This document shows, in pieces, positions 52,701 through 60,671 of a stretch of DNA of 64,000 nucleotides (positions within the stretch are counted from its first letter, which is position 1; the number at the start of each line of letters is the position of its first letter). The position numbers and the translations under genes were made by a program. The stretch is from Neodiprion pinetum. Its lineage: Eukaryota; Arthropoda; Insecta; Hymenoptera; Diprionidae. Location of the stretch: contig NC_060236.1 in assembly GCF_021155775.2 (NCBI RefSeq), positions 28,534,238 through 28,598,237 of the forward strand, in the 5' to 3' direction. Under the pieces are notes generated by a model, which was not told the origin of the DNA, searched no databases, and saw only the letters and a program-made list of their open reading frames with translations.

Positions 52701-55700
52701 CACTAGACAGTTACGTTGGCTGCGCAGAGAAACCTACAGCGCCACAGTCGGCCGAGTGCGAAACTAAATCAATCTCAATAAACTTAACGTAACCCATGAT
52801 CGTCGAATCTAACCTAAGAATTGACGTGTCAATCCAACAAGTCATTATGTGTCATTATCCCCGCGGTATTCTAAGGTTAGATTCGACGGTCATGTGTTAC
52901 GTTACGTTTATTGAGATTGAATTAGTTTCGCCCTCGGCCGACTGTGGCGCTGTAGGTTTCTCAGTGTTGCCAACATAACTGTTTAGTGGAAAAAGTGAGC
53001 CGTCTCGGATTCGTTGTCCCTGAGTGTACGTACGCAGGTTATTTTAAGCTTGAAGAAGAAAGAATCATACGTAGAAATTCAGCATAATGACGATTAATCA
53101 TTTAAGGCTTTCCGTCAAGAAGCAAGAATTTCAGGTGTAAACATTTCACCTGCACGTTATATACTTACTGGTACTTGGAGAGACGAAAATTTCTTAACAC
53201 ATTAGTCATTCGACTTCGATGATGAGTGAATTTTAATCTGAAAATCACAACATGAACACAATTTTTTTAACGCGTTTAAGAAAAAAAGAAACTCTTGCCC
53301 TTTTGTTTGAATAATATTTGAATGAAGTTACGTAGTTTTTGGGTAACTCGTAAAATAATTTGTTGCACCGTTCGCCTGGAATTTCGACCGGGAAAACGGT
53401 ATCGCTGTTCTAACAGCCTGCTGCGATCGTTTCGTCCCGTTTGTTTGAATGGAGAATTATTTGCATAAATGACATAAAAAGGCTTACGGCAAAACGAGCG
53501 GAGTTCTTTCGGCGGTTGGCTGGATTCGCCGTTTCAGCAATTTATCCGTGCATAATGCGCAAGCCAACCAGGAAATCAACTTTTATGATGTATAAAGCGG
53601 TTGGCGATCTTTTTATTACGAGATGAAATTATACACGACGATGATGATGATGATAACGATGATGATGTTCGGGAGCGCTCCGACGGCGATTATTATGTAC
53701 ACGGGGGAATCCTCGTCAAAGGTAAAAGTCAAAGGCAATATTCATCCCCCTTTTCAGTCACCCGATGTATTATCCCTTTAAAATTAAAAGCAGCACGCCA
53801 CTCGGACTTTGACTAACTGTATTACTCGCAACGACGCGGAGCGGCAGTCGAGTCGGAGATATTAATTATTAGCTTTGTGTAAATGAAAATTCGCCGAATT
53901 ATTTCTACCCCTCAAAATTCCATCCTCCCCCCCCCCCCCCCCGCCCCCCTCCTTCCCTCGACGAATTGGAACAATGAATTTATCACTGGCGTAGAATTGA
54001 GCCGACGGATTTTCACCCCCTCTTCATCCGCCACTCACCGCACCTCATTCTCTTATCTCGAACGATTATATTGTCGGGATTTCAAAGGCGGTTGTGCATT
54101 CTCTTCCCTTTGTGCTTCAGCCTCCGTTATTAATTATAAATAAATATAAATTGAAACGAATAAGGCGCTCCGCGATTTCTCCAATTATTTTAATAAACAA
54201 TTTTTCCCTACTGCAGATTATTTCCGAGAGCATTTTTTGTTTTTTATCACCGAGAGAGATGCTGTATCGAATTAGTTATATATTTTCGCCGTTTTATTCC
54301 CGGATGTAGATCCTCAATAGAATTCCTTCTTCCTACGCCCGAGGAAATATTTCTCAATTTTCATAACGCCAAGGAGAATGAGGGAGAGGAGGGAGATGAC
54401 TCGGAGAGTTAACGTCAAAGAGGAACATCTCGAACTGAAGCTAAGCGACCGGCTTCATGTGCTCGGTAGAATTTTACCCGCGCCACAGCTGCAGCTGGAC
54501 TGATGAACCGGAAGCCGATGCTCCCCTTTTATCCAAAGACCAAAGGAACGAAGAAAAAAATAATCATTACGCCGCTTGGTCACAGGTTTAAGACGGAAAC
54601 TGAAATAAATTTCAATCTTCGGCTCGCTTTTATAGATCTTCAAAATGAACAAAATCGATTCGAAGTGCGTTTTTTTTTCTTACTAATCTTGGCGGGAAAT
54701 TGATTAGATCGTAACGAGTTGAAAATAAATTCAGCAACCACAAGTATGAAATTTGTATGTTTAAACATTCCATTCGTCAGTTTTCGTGGAAATACAAACC
54801 ATCGATTTTCAATACGCCCAAGTTATTTTTCACCATTATTTAATTGCAGACTAGAGTTTTTCATCCACGTAGTAAAAAACTGTTCGAAGCGCAGTGTAAT
54901 TTCTTTTTCGTTTTTTTTTTTTTTTTCAACCCTTCGAGTCAAATCTTATAACAAAATAGTATTCGATAGTTTTTGAGATCGCTGATTACGAATCTGAGAT
55001 CTGATTTCAAAAATTCAAGACGAAAAAACTTTCAAATTTCATTGAATCTAGTCAAAAACTCTACGCAATGGTTTTCGGGGTCCCTGATTAGAAATCAGAA
55101 AACAAAATTTTTAAATTCAAGTTGGCGGATCCGATATGGTGGATTCAACATGGCGAACGAATATTTGATGGAATACGGTCAAAAAATTCCATGCAGTGGT
55201 TTTCGGGGTAAGCTGATTGGATTTGCCATACTGAATTTTCATCATCTGATTTCAGATTCGTAATCAGCGATCCCAATAACCTCCGTGCAGAGTTTTTTCT
55301 TCGGATTCGTTCGGAATTTGAATTTGTTCGTCCGCCATGATGTATTTTCAAAATGACAATTCAGAGTCGTGATCAGCGGTTCCCAAAACATATAATTCAT
55401 CTAAAACGTGTATTGTACATGTAATTTGTGTAAATACGTTGAATAATTCAGCAAATACACAAAAAATGGGTATAAAATAAGTGATAAGAATACTTACCGG
55501 ACTAACTCAAAGGGTTAACACGGCTTGGATTCAAATGAACGAAAATCCCTGTTTGAAGGATCATATAAACATTGTTCAAACGAGAACACATATTTCCCAG
55601 GGTGCAACCGCATCGCGTTTTATTAACATTAAATGACGGAATTGGAAATAACGTTGCACCCACGCCGCGCCGGCGAGTATCGATTACAATCGACATCGCG

Positions 55701-56995
55701 CCGCGGGTCTTTTATACTTCCTACCCAAGCTCCGATTTTCGCACAGCAATGCAAGCGAATAAAGCTCGTCGTACAATTTATTTTGCTCAAAGAACCGCAC
55801 TGATATCTTTGTCCCGATGTAACTTTGATCGGGCGTGATCTTCCCCCTCGTTTCTAAGGTAGTTGATGTCTTTCCAATACCACGTCAACCGAGAAGCGTC
55901 GCTGAGGGAATTCCCGCTCTGGTTACCCGCCCTCGCGAGCTGCGACAGACCTCCACATATCCCTCGAATCGCCTACCCACATCCCTTTCGGATCCCGCAG
56001 ACCACTCGACCTCCCTCCTCCTCTTCCCTCGCCCCGCTTTGAGCTACAGCCGAGACTTTGGGGAGCGTCTGTCTCGACCCCCGGAAGTAGGTAGGTTATG
56101 AAAATTTGATAAACCGGACAAAATTGTTGCTCGAACAAGGAAGAATGTACTTTTTTCCGAAAATGGAATTTTATTTTTTTTTAAATTATATTCATTTTTT
56201 ATTATAATAACTAGTCAACGTTCTATCGGGACAAACTTGTAAGGCGTTTACTTTGCAGAAAATAATCTCTTCCGAGTTGAATGAACTATCCGTTGAGTAT
56301 AACAAAGACGATGGAATTCACTAGATTTTTGACTGTTTTGAAGCGATTTGAAACGAAGCATCGACATCCAAAGTTTCACTTGTAATTCTGATATTTTAGA
56401 TTTTCATTCCCTCGAAGAGATTTGAATAGCTTAAGAATACAGTAAATTGTTAATACTGACGAAAACTAATAAAGATTATTATTTTTCGACAATTGCGCGG
56501 TTGATTTTCAAGTTTCAAGAGATTGTCCCGGTATAAATGCGACAGGTTACGTATGAGCGTACCCACAACCTTCATGCTGGTCGTGTAACGTTCTTCTCGA
56601 ATTCAACGATATTGTAACGTACGAGTTCGAATCGCATTTCAGATTTCCCTTTTTCTCCGATTTTTCTCATTAGTTTCCATCTTTATTTCGTTGAAAAAGA
56701 TATGGGGTTGGTCTATTGTACTCCTTGTTTGTCAGCACTATTTGTCAAGACTTTCAACCACTCGTATATATACCGACAAGATTCCTTATAGGCAAATATC
56801 TATAATCCATATGTATAACAGTTTTACCTGTGAGGGTTTGTGAAAAAATTATCGTTAAAAAAAATGGGTAAAAAATTTATCCACTCACCTTGTGCTGTCC
56901 TAGGTTCTCCACGACGCAGGGGAGATTCGCGTCCCTCCCCAGGGCGACCGTAACATTTGGAATCGGCTCAGCGAACCTGGGCTCATCCGTCAGCG
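21953..56995 (-). CDS. DIP/lachesin-like three-Ig cell-surface protein (gene span)
   Basis: Six minus-strand exons join in frame: 56995-56889, 44910-44703, 44371-44210, 37049-36921, 29301-29017 and 22105-21953. Together they encode about 348 residues with three Ig domains (about residues 2-105, 106-203, 204-297) and cysteine pairs C27/C88, C132/C183 and C226/C281. A Pro/Arg/Thr-rich stalk follows. Ig1 has the DIP/lachesin signature (VAWIHIDRQMIVTIHRHVIT and DRGYYMCQVNTNPM). N-glycosylation sequons lie at N14, N127 and N169. In the family these are neuronal adhesion proteins that bind Dpr partners through Ig1 and help set synaptic specificity, usually GPI-anchored. The exon with the signal peptide and the C-terminal exon are not identified. 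Which DIP paralogue this is cannot be decided by eye. Confidence 0.9.
22453..22478. repeat. (GGAT)n microsatellite
   Basis: About six GGAT/GGAC-type tetranucleotide units. Confidence 0.8.
22635..22968. mobile_element. pogo/Tigger-type MITE
   Basis: Terminal inverted repeats of about 25 bp read CAGTAGAACCTTGATTATGC at the left end, and the complement of CAGCAGAACCTCGATTATCC at the right end. Both sides are flanked by TA, the target duplication used by Tc1/mariner-superfamily elements. The CAGTAGAACCTCGATTATCC-type end is the known terminus of pogo/Tigger elements. The 334-bp interior is AT-rich with no open frame, so this is a non-autonomous copy. It lies in a DIP intron. Confidence 0.85.
23041..23300. 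repeat. Short inverted repeat with CRE-like TGACGTCA
   Basis: The arms, about 29 bp, contain GTCAGTTGACGTTACGACAAG on the left (about 23047) and the complement of CCAGTTGACGTCACGACAAG on the right (about 23271-23300). The right arm includes the 8-bp palindrome TGACGTCA. The interior of about 200 bp has a chance 85-codon frame. It may be a small MITE or a folded promoter fragment. Confidence 0.5.
25893..25990. repeat. (GA)n/(GATA)n microsatellite
   Basis: GAAA and GA repeats are followed by GATA and GT runs. This gives the spurious Ser/Leu-rich translations on the minus strand. Confidence 0.85.
29017..29301 (-). CDS. DIP-like gene exon E: complete Ig3 domain
   Basis: The 285-bp exon has the acceptor GTTGCTTTCAG and the donor TACG/GTAAGT, with phase 1 at both ends. 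One exon carries the whole third Ig domain: it opens SPMIWVPNQLVGAPAGTDVT, has the first cysteine in TIDCQTEAHP, then a tryptophan in AISYWVFNS. The DxGxYxC-type end is GDFGSYRCISKNSLGETEGS. The NSLGETEG and SIRLY ending is characteristic of insect DIP/lachesin proteins. Confidence 0.92.
29761..29809. repeat. (TC)n microsatellite
   Basis: An uninterrupted TC run of about 49 bp lies in intron D-E, about 460 bp upstream of the Ig3 exon in transcript direction, where it reads (GA)n. Confidence 0.95.
31668..32469. mobile_element. Inverted-repeat element enclosing a THAP fragment
   Basis: Two arms of about 260 bp (about 31668-31934 and 32211-32469) are inverted copies of one another at roughly 80-85 percent by eye. 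Shared blocks include AAGCCGGAATCCTAAC, CTATGCTCGGCTGTAA and AAATTTGAACCGGCA. They enclose about 275 bp with a THAP-like zinc-finger start. THAP domains occur in P-element-type transposases and in host regulators, so this may be a relic of a transposon or of a duplicated gene start. No clear target duplication was found. Confidence 0.55.
32034..32171 (+). pseudogene. Truncated THAP (C2CH) zinc-finger fragment
   Basis: A 45-codon frame begins MDPSAPQPNLDWYLYCFVPS, continues CKNTTSSTPEK and then IFIRVPNNVLKRKA before a TGA. The C-x4-C pair inside CFVPSC and the later F-x-R-V-P match the start of a THAP domain. In THAP proteins a tryptophan follows the KRK(A/R) block; here the TGA falls exactly there, as if TGG had mutated. 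The distal C-x2-H part is absent. It is probably a dead fragment, though a spliced first exon is possible. Confidence 0.5.
33497..33570. repeat. Short imperfect hairpin
   Basis: Arms of about 24 bp (TAACCTCAAAAATTTTGACA on the left, the complement of TAACCTAAGAATTTTTGACA on the right) are separated by about 27 nt. The size resembles a microRNA precursor or the core of a MITE; nothing decides between them. Confidence 0.45.
34405..34430. repeat. (GA)n microsatellite
   Basis: A short GA run; a CA/TA run follows at about 34578-34613. Confidence 0.8.
35130..36115. repeat. Higher-order tandem array, about 428-bp period
   Basis: Around seven related monomers of about 110-165 bp share GGCGAAAGCGATGAAAACAT, a middle block such as CAAGAAAATTTTA, and a poly-T tract. 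Blocks recur at a distance of about 428 bp: the segment starting TTTTTTCACAGGTTTGAAAG occurs at about 35187 and 35615. A three-monomer higher-order unit therefore occurs about twice with high identity. Length variation is concentrated in the poly-T tracts. The array lies wholly in intron D-E. Confidence 0.8.
36921..37049 (-). CDS. DIP-like gene exon D: second half of Ig2
   Basis: The 129-bp exon has the acceptor TTGGTCAAACAG and the donor GAAT/GTAAGT, in and out in phase 1. It encodes LAYEGEQLNLTRISRTEMGA followed by YLCIATNGVPPSVSKRITVD and then VE. It supplies the second Ig2 cysteine (C183), the E-x-G-x-Y-x-C motif of the F strand and sequon N169-L-T. T+TT at the next junction gives Phe, forming the DVEFSP linker into Ig3. 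Confidence 0.92.
37970..38520. repeat. Tandem array of about 110-125-bp units
   Basis: About five full copies and one truncated copy share TCGAATTTTCAAAGACGCG, ATCTAATTGGTAGAATTATC, GTAGAAAGTCCAAGTACGG and GTGAAAACACAGAAGG. Unit starts fall near 37977, 38076, 38189, 38252, 38377 and 38489. The copy at 38189 is shortened to about 63 bp. It is unrelated in sequence to the 35-36 kb array. Confidence 0.75.
41097..41600. mobile_element. MITE-like inverted-repeat element
   Basis: The left end reads GGCATTCCGTGAAAAATCGA and continues with CTGACCTTTGACCTTTCC. The right end, reverse-complemented, reads GGTATTCCCTGCCAAATCGA and CTGACCTTTGACCTCTCC. A second matching block (AGTGTCGAATGC) lies inside each arm. 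It spans about 504 bp with no transposase-like frame. The family is unassigned and no target duplication is clear. Confidence 0.6.
41754..41786. repeat. (CTGTTG)n microsatellite
   Basis: About five CTGTTG units. The poly-Cys (plus) and Ser-Asn (minus) translations are artefacts. Confidence 0.85.
41859..41895. repeat. Poly-C tract, G-quadruplex potential on minus strand
   Basis: Two long C runs are separated by AA. The minus strand is G-run-rich and could form quadruplexes; it lies in the DIP pre-mRNA sense strand of intron C-D. Confidence 0.8.
42958..43245. repeat. Two tandem units of CAAGATGGCGGA repeat family
   Basis: Two units of about 141 bp each read GCT(A/G)ATCACGAA(T/C)CTGAAGT, then CCAAGATGGCGGAT, CAATATGGCGGAT, AAAATCGAAAAA and TTCGATGATTCTGACCGA. 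Related copies occur at 50117-50586 and 54955-55400. Confidence 0.8.
44210..44371 (-). CDS. DIP-like gene exon C: first half of Ig2
   Basis: The 162-bp exon has the acceptor TCCTCGCAG and the donor AAAG/GTGAGC, in and out in phase 1. It encodes PPNILDSMSTQSTVAVRENQ, then NITLTCKADGFPTPKLRWKR and EDGQGISVDRRKK. It contains the VPPNI linker from Ig1, sequon N127-I-T, the first Ig2 cysteine (C132) and the core tryptophan (W144). It lies only 331 bp from exon B, the one short intron of the gene. Confidence 0.93.
44703..44910 (-). CDS. DIP-like gene exon B: main part of Ig1
   Basis: The 208-bp exon has the acceptor CTGATTTCAG and the donor GTCG/GTGAGT; it starts in phase 0 and ends in phase 1. 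It encodes VAWIHIDRQMIVTIHRHVIT, then RIPRFSVSYDNQKTWLLHVN and GVQQQDRGYYMCQVNTNPM. The core tryptophan, WxLHI-type strand and DxGxYxCQVNT motif are textbook for Ig1 of DIP/Dpr/lachesin proteins, the Dpr-binding domain. The tail SQVGYLQVV leads to the next Ig. Confidence 0.95.
46550..46590. repeat. (AAT)n microsatellite
   Basis: About 13 uninterrupted AAT units following a poly-A run. Confidence 0.95.
46743..46789. repeat. (TA)n(TG)n microsatellite
   Basis: About 14 TA units are followed by about nine TG units. The compound dinucleotide repeat is able to adopt alternative DNA forms. Confidence 0.95.
50117..50586. mobile_element. Palindromic element with 45-bp inverted ends
   Basis: The left end starts TAACCCGTGCCCGCTAAACG. 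The complement of the right end starts TAACCCGTGCTTGCAAAAAG; both continue with GGTGGA and a TTTAAC/CCTTTA-type block. The interior has inverted copies of the GATTACGAATCTGAA / GGATCCGCCATTTTGAA sequence of the CAAGATGGCGGA family, with degraded motifs. It shows how that family sits inside a terminal-inverted-repeat frame. Confidence 0.6.
52657..53034. mobile_element. Long hairpin (foldback) MITE
   Basis: The ends match in inverted orientation: TACGTACACTTGGGGACAAC on the left and TACGTACACTCAGGGACAAC from the right. Inverted matching continues inward through CTACAGCGCCACAGTCGGCC, AATCTCAATAAAC and GTCGAATCTAACCTAAGAAT. Only about 50-60 bp in the middle is unpaired, so nearly the whole 378 bp folds into one hairpin. 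There is no open frame of note. The superfamily is unassigned. Confidence 0.75.
53637..53669. repeat. (GAT)n microsatellite
   Basis: GATGAT runs interrupted by AAC; gives a spurious poly-Asp translation. Confidence 0.85.
53926..53951. repeat. Poly-C tract
   Basis: A near-continuous C run of about 24 bp. Confidence 0.85.
54955..55400. repeat. Palindromic cluster of CAAGATGGCGGA-family repeat
   Basis: Units beginning GCTGATTACGAATCTGA occur on the plus strand at about 54970, 55083 and 55208. Inverted copies (ATTCGTAATCAGCGATCCC and GTCGTGATCAGCGGTTCCC) follow at about 55256 and 55365. The cores read AAGTTGGCGGATCC, ATGGTGGATTC and, inverted, GTCCGCCATGATG. It is an array that changes direction halfway. 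Confidence 0.7.
56889..56995 (-). CDS. DIP-like gene exon A: start of Ig1
   Basis: The 107-bp exon has the acceptor TTTTGCTTGCAG and the donor CAAG/GTGAGT; it starts needing 1 nt from the previous exon and ends in phase 0. It encodes LTDEPRFAEPIPNVTVALGR followed by DANLPCVVENLGQHK. The P-F-F-type start (EPRFAEPIPNVTV) and first Ig1 cysteine (C27) are typical of DIP/lachesin proteins immediately after the signal peptide. The preceding exon should carry the signal peptide; I did not find it up to 64 kb. Confidence 0.92.
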
Positions 56996-57111
56996 CTGCA
57001 AGCAAAAGCGTAAGAAAAAAAAAGAAAAAAAAAAACCAACTTTAGTCAGTGTGAAACGAGTGATTAAAAAACGAAAACTCTTCCAGTCTTTCATCGGAAA
57101 CAGAATTAAAG

Positions 57112-57137
57112 GGGGGGAAGGGGGGGGGGGGGGGGGG
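57112..57137. repeat. Poly-G tract near DIP exon A
   Basis: GGGGGGGG-AA-type runs lead into about 17 consecutive G. On the DIP sense strand it is a C-rich tract about 115-140 nt upstream of the exon A acceptor. Confidence 0.85.
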
Positions 57138-58911
57138 TAGGATCGGAGTTTAATGGCGAGAAATGAAAATTGAGGGTAAAATTTGGTCGTTGCATGATTT
57201 TGGGAATGTATATATATATATATATATGTATATTGTATTTCACGCGACTCTGGACCATATCCTAAATTTGAAAAACGGTTTAAATATTTTTTTTCACGCT
57301 TTTTCGTTCTTCGTATGAAAAACAAAAAAAAAAAAAAAGCATCTGAACCATGGTCGGCCGTACGTGGAAATTTCGTGTACGGATATTGTATACTAGAATA
57401 GAAAAAAAGAAAAAATATATTTTTTCAAACACACACCACGTGTTGCAAGAATTTTGAAGTACCGTAAATATTATGCGAATTCCTTGACTGATTAAAAAAT
57501 TTCGGGACGCTGATATGCGTTTCGTGGTGAAAAGACGCTACAGACTCTAGAAACTGCAATAGTGCAAAACTATGTGCAGAGTGCAAGGACGTCGCTATCT
57601 GTGTACCAGGATTACGTATGTGTGTATATTTTCATATATATATATATATATAGCGAGGGACGGAGCGTGCCGGTGAATTATCGCGAGTGATAACGAGCCT
57701 GGACATACCTGGCTAACGAACCATGAATTTTAAAATAATTACCCAGCTGCAGCACTTGCACACCTACTGGAAGAGTATGCGACTGCGCCGTGAACGAGGC
57801 TACTCATGCAATGCCGTTAGCGAATGATAAAACAGCACGACTCCGACCCCGTTGTTTTGCTGATTGCTAATATTCCGTATAGTCTGGAACTCAATTGGTC
57901 TCGCTGAGAAGACGTTTCGCGTAGAACGCAGACGAGGATTTTTAGCTACAATCCGGTGCAGCCGTTAGTGAAAATGGGATTTTACATTGAGTAAAAACAA
58001 AAAAAAAAAAAAGTTGAATCAATAAAATGTGCGGTTACGCTCGGCGAAATTAATTTTTATTTGTGTCAGTTCAAAATCTGTAAGTCTAACGAAGTGTTTA
58101 TAGGTGGACTTTTTGAGGTGTAGCAGTGGATATCGGATGGAGGTCGAAAGTGGAATGTCACAATAACTTTACGTTAACGTTTATGTTTTTTAATAAGGCT
58201 GAAGTGAGTAACGTTATTGTAACGATTATCGTTTCGAAAAATCGTTATTTCACAATTGCGATAAACTTGAAAATCAATATGATAACTGAAGTGAGAGTCC
58301 ATGGATTGAGGATCAATTCACTCAATTAACATGGTGAAAAAACACAAAAATTTATCCAAGCGAGATATTTCCAGGCAATTTCATAGATAGGTCTCATTGG
58401 TTGGCATATCGAAAGCATTTTCTCATACTTATACACAAGGAACGGATATATAAATTATTTACAAGATTAGGATCTATCTGGATATGAACCCTTTTGGTTA
58501 TACGACAGTGTCCTTGAAAGTATGCTTTACGAGAATTATTAATAAATTTACAACCATTTTGTTTTTGCATCTTTCAAAGGCATTGTGAAATAATTAGACA
58601 CAATAGATTGCCAAAAGTTGCCCGCACTTTTACAACCAACTATTTGAGTAACAGAGCAGGGAAATATGGTCCACATGCAAAGTCGACTGTTTTGAAGCTG
58701 CTCAATGTTTCTCATCCGACTGAAACCAACTCCTAGATCATAACACGTAACTGGTCAATGGCAGCGTTCTCGTTATCCTGAAGGAGATTCATCGGAGTTA
58801 TTCGACGCGGGAGCATCTGGTTCTTCGTCATTGTCCTCGGGGATCAGGATACAGCAGTTCGAGCAGGCATGTGAAGGGAACTCGAGTAAGAGATGAGACA
58901 TGCCGATGCCC

Positions 58912-59075
58912 GTTGGGCGAAGGAGATCGATCACGTAGTCGACAGTGTGTCGAATTCCGTTTGACGTAACTTCTAACTCCAGAGTGACCCCGGAGATCAC
59001 CCACACTCTCAGGCTTGGCAAAGTTTACATCGTTCCCCTGCAGACTAGACAAGAGTGTGTATAAGGCAGGTAGTT
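58912..59075. repeat. Duplicated segment, copy 1 (left of fucosyltransferase)
   Basis: This segment is in direct orientation with 63700-63870, at roughly 80-85 percent identity by eye. Shared blocks include GGAGATCGATCACGTA, GTGTGTCGAATTCCGTTTGA, CAGAGTGACCCCGGAG and TTACATCGTT(T/C)CCCTGCAG. On the minus strand the block CTGCAG/GG is acceptor-like in both copies. Two minus frames are both partly conserved, so coding origin is undecided. Confidence 0.7.
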
Positions 59076-59748
59076 GGCTGCTCGGTGAACTGGAAGAATC
59101 CGAGGATCGATTCAACTTCGAGAAGCTGCTTCATCCACTGACCGAAAATGTACACACGGTGATTCGTCTCGAGTCTGCTCGCTCGATTCGATTTTCGGTG
59201 TAAATTGCGCACGAGTTTTGATAACGCCGATTATACCACCGTGTCCATGATTTTTATTGTTGAACTACAACTTGAAACGGTTATCGGGGTGCGATGATTT
59301 CAACACTGCCTTGGTACCATTTCGGTTATCTTATCGGATTAATGACACCAATAGTCCAATAGTCACCGCCGGAATATACCTGACGAATAGTCTTCATCCA
59401 GTGTTCAAGCTAATCTTGTACTCTGAAGTCTGTACACACCGTTTGTATCGAATTTAAAATATCACCAAAACTTGAAGCTATTTGAAAACGAACCAATGAT
59501 ATGGTAACGGAGCTCAGTCGTATAGACTCATTAAATTATTCTCACGGTTGTAATTTTTTGGAAAAATGCTCAGACTTCAGTTGCCTCTAAGGATCAAGCG
59601 ATTATGATATCATCTGTCAAATCACTGGTGTAAAATTAAACGAAAAATGGACTAGAAGCATTACACAGAGTTTCAAGAATGAAAATTTATCTCCTGGTGT
59701 GTTTCGTTGAGGAAAGTTTCATCACAGTGAGCAATACGGTGAAATAGA

Positions 59749-59824
59749 ATGACGAAGATTTTTAGAACGTGCTTTCAGTGATCCGAGAATGAAATCAAAA
59801 TGTCGAGATCAAAACAATGGATGA
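59749..59824 (+). promoter_or_regulatory. Two upstream ORFs at the fucosyltransferase start
   Basis: An ATG at 59749 opens a 10-codon frame ending at 59781. An ATG at 59789 opens an 11-codon frame ending at 59824, which overlaps the main start at 59800 in another frame. If both lie in the mRNA they would reduce initiation. A CTTTCAG acceptor-like site ending at 59778 could instead splice out the first one. Confidence 0.35.
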
Positions 59825-60671
59825 TGGTAGCTTTGTCAATAATTTTCCTTGCAGTGACAATATCGAATTTAGAATCGCTATCAGCAGCGTTTGGTGAACA
59901 TAAGGTTGCCACAATTAGCGGCAGCTTGTTGAATTCGGAAGCCGCTCGAGGCGACGGAAGCACTAAACGACGTATTTTATTGTGGACAGAGTTGTTCGGT
60001 GACGAGTGGTTCTCCATGGGTGAAACCGGCCACTTCGATGGATGTTCGAAAAGATACAAAAACTGCGAGTTAACGCATTCGAGAAACCTCACCGAGGTGA
60101 CTAAATTCGATGCGATACTCTTTCATGGCAACGAACTGCGCCTTGACGACCTTCCGGCATACAGGGAGCCCCACCAACGGTACGTGTACGTGAACCTCGA
60201 GAGTCCGGCCACGCGGACATTCCAACTTGATACCTTCTTCGAAGACTTCTTCAACACGACCATGACCTACAGACTCGACAGCGACATTCCTTGGCCGTAC
60301 AAAGTGATGCGGAACATCGATACCGGCCAGGTGGTCGCCCCTCTTGAACATCCTGAATGGTCCCAACCTTCGGACGAACCGATGAGGCTCAGGCTCGACG
60401 TGACGTTTGAGGGGAAGATGAAACCCATCGCGTGGCTCGTCAGCAACTGCGACACTCCGGGCAAGCGCGAACTCTACGTCAACGAGCTCCGGAAGTACGT
60501 GCAGGTCGACGTAATCGGGAAATGTTCGAAAGTCTCCGATCATAGTCCCAAGTGTCCCAGGTCGAAGGACTGCTTCGCCGAATTTATTGAAAAGGACTAC
60601 TTCTTCTATCTATCGTTCGAGAATTCCTTGTGCACGGATTACGTCACCGAAAAATTATTCAACGCTCTCAG
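59800..60671 (+). CDS. Fucosyltransferase exon 1
   Basis: The 872-bp exon carries residues 1-290 and two bases of codon 291. It contains the membrane anchor, the stem, the N-terminal Rossmann-like half and the FENSxxxDYVTEK donor-binding motif. The donor is CTCAG/GTATGA; read-through gives RYDLVLISV and a stop, so splicing is required for the CxxC end. It is clearly GC-richer than its flanks. Confidence 0.93.

Larger units (their letters stand above)
44911..56888 (-). other. DIP intron A-B (12 kb)
   Basis: The largest identified intron holds AAT and TA/TG microsatellites (46550-46590, 46743-46789), an inverted-repeat element (50117-50586), a long hairpin element (52657-53034), GATGAT and poly-C runs (53637-53669, 53926-53951) and a third CAAGATGGCGGA-family locus (54955-55400). 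No coding exon was seen, although 55.6-56.1 kb is locally GC-rich. Confidence 0.6.
56996..59799. other. Sequence between DIP exon A and the fucosyltransferase
   Basis: This stretch contains a long poly-G tract (57112-57137) and AT microsatellites near 57210 and 57633, then unremarkable AT-rich DNA. It ends with a duplicated segment (58912-59075) and the presumed fucosyltransferase 5' region. The minus-strand frame 58773-59021 (82 codons, acidic Ser/Asp-rich end) is coding-like but unrecognised. Confidence 0.5.

Noticed and set aside
56618..56640. tRNA B-box-like GAGTTCGAATCGC
   Set aside because: There is no A box at the right distance and no cloverleaf can be drawn.
57700..57735. Possible DIP signal-peptide exon at an ATG before a GTATGT donor (minus strand)
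   Set aside because: The frame from that ATG meets a TAG before the donor.
60070..60543. 157-codon minus-strand ORF
   Set aside because: It is a shadow of the fucosyltransferase exon 1 on the other strand.
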